A stretch of DNA of 14,469 nt, from assembly GCA_025350365.1 (NCBI GenBank), contig JANXXY010000279.1, forward strand, positions 1 through 14,469, read 5' to 3'. Origin of the DNA: Bacteroidales bacterium. GTDB taxonomy: Bacteria; Bacteroidota; Bacteroidia; Bacteroidales; JAAUTT01. The position numbers were made by a program, and so were the translations under genes. The number at the start of each line of letters is the position of its first letter. Within the stretch, counting starts at the first letter, position 1. Shown piece after piece: positions 14,443-14,469 of the stretch. The notes under the pieces were generated by a model, which was not told the DNA's origin, searched no databases, and saw only the letters and a list, made by a program, of their open reading frames with translations.

Positions 14443-14469
14443 CATAAATTGCAAAGAAAACTAATTGGA

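Noticed and set aside
1..14469. CRISPR array, insertion sequence or prophage
   Set aside because: No regularly spaced direct repeats, transposase, integrase or phage structural genes were seen on either strand.

Overview
The window looks like a chromosomal segment from a Bacteroidota bacterium. It is AT-rich, has a SusD/SusE polysaccharide-utilization gene pair, lipoproteins with Bacteroidota-style signal peptides, almost no Shine-Dalgarno sequences, and several TAnnTTTG -7 promoter boxes typical of the phylum. The genus cannot be read from this sequence. No phage, insertion sequence, CRISPR array, tRNA or rRNA was seen.

Left part (1-5410, + strand): the downstream end of a polysaccharide utilization locus (PUL). 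It holds the C-terminal part of a SusD-type glycan-binding lipoprotein, a SusE/SusF-like surface glycan-binding lipoprotein, a strong hairpin, then two tandem diverged family 30 glycoside hydrolases. The first GH30 looks like a lipoprotein and the second like a soluble secreted enzyme. The SusC partner would lie off the left edge. The set suggests capture and cleavage of a beta-linked glucan or similar beta-glycan; beta-1,6-glucan is one candidate, but the substrate is not proven by the sequence.

Middle (5456-7063): a housekeeping gene for the CCA-adding tRNA nucleotidyltransferase/HD-domain protein, with its own good promoter. A compact palindromic element follows, sitting between two convergent genes. 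It can fold into an outer stem enclosing three hairpins, and it is the most unusual non-coding structure in the window.

Right-middle (7064-12455, - strand): three co-directional genes, probably one transcript read right to left. They encode a beta-helix lipoprotein, a secreted endonuclease/exonuclease/phosphatase-fold hydrolase (5 bp away) and a large SNF2-family ATPase (53 bp away). The SNF2 gene has two long poly-A tracts near its 5' end.

Right end (12456-14469): a divergent promoter region, then + strand genes for a GNAT acetyltransferase, a secreted thioredoxin-like protein with a CGWC motif, and a family 9 glycosyltransferase that stops after only its N-terminal half. The GNAT gene may be preceded by a 38-codon leader ORF whose stop overlaps its start.

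Most genes belong to known families. The points most worth a second look are the branched palindromic element at 6932-7028, the translationally coupled small ORF at 12617-12733, the truncated glycosyltransferase with an N-terminal cysteine cluster, and the paired GH30 enzymes.
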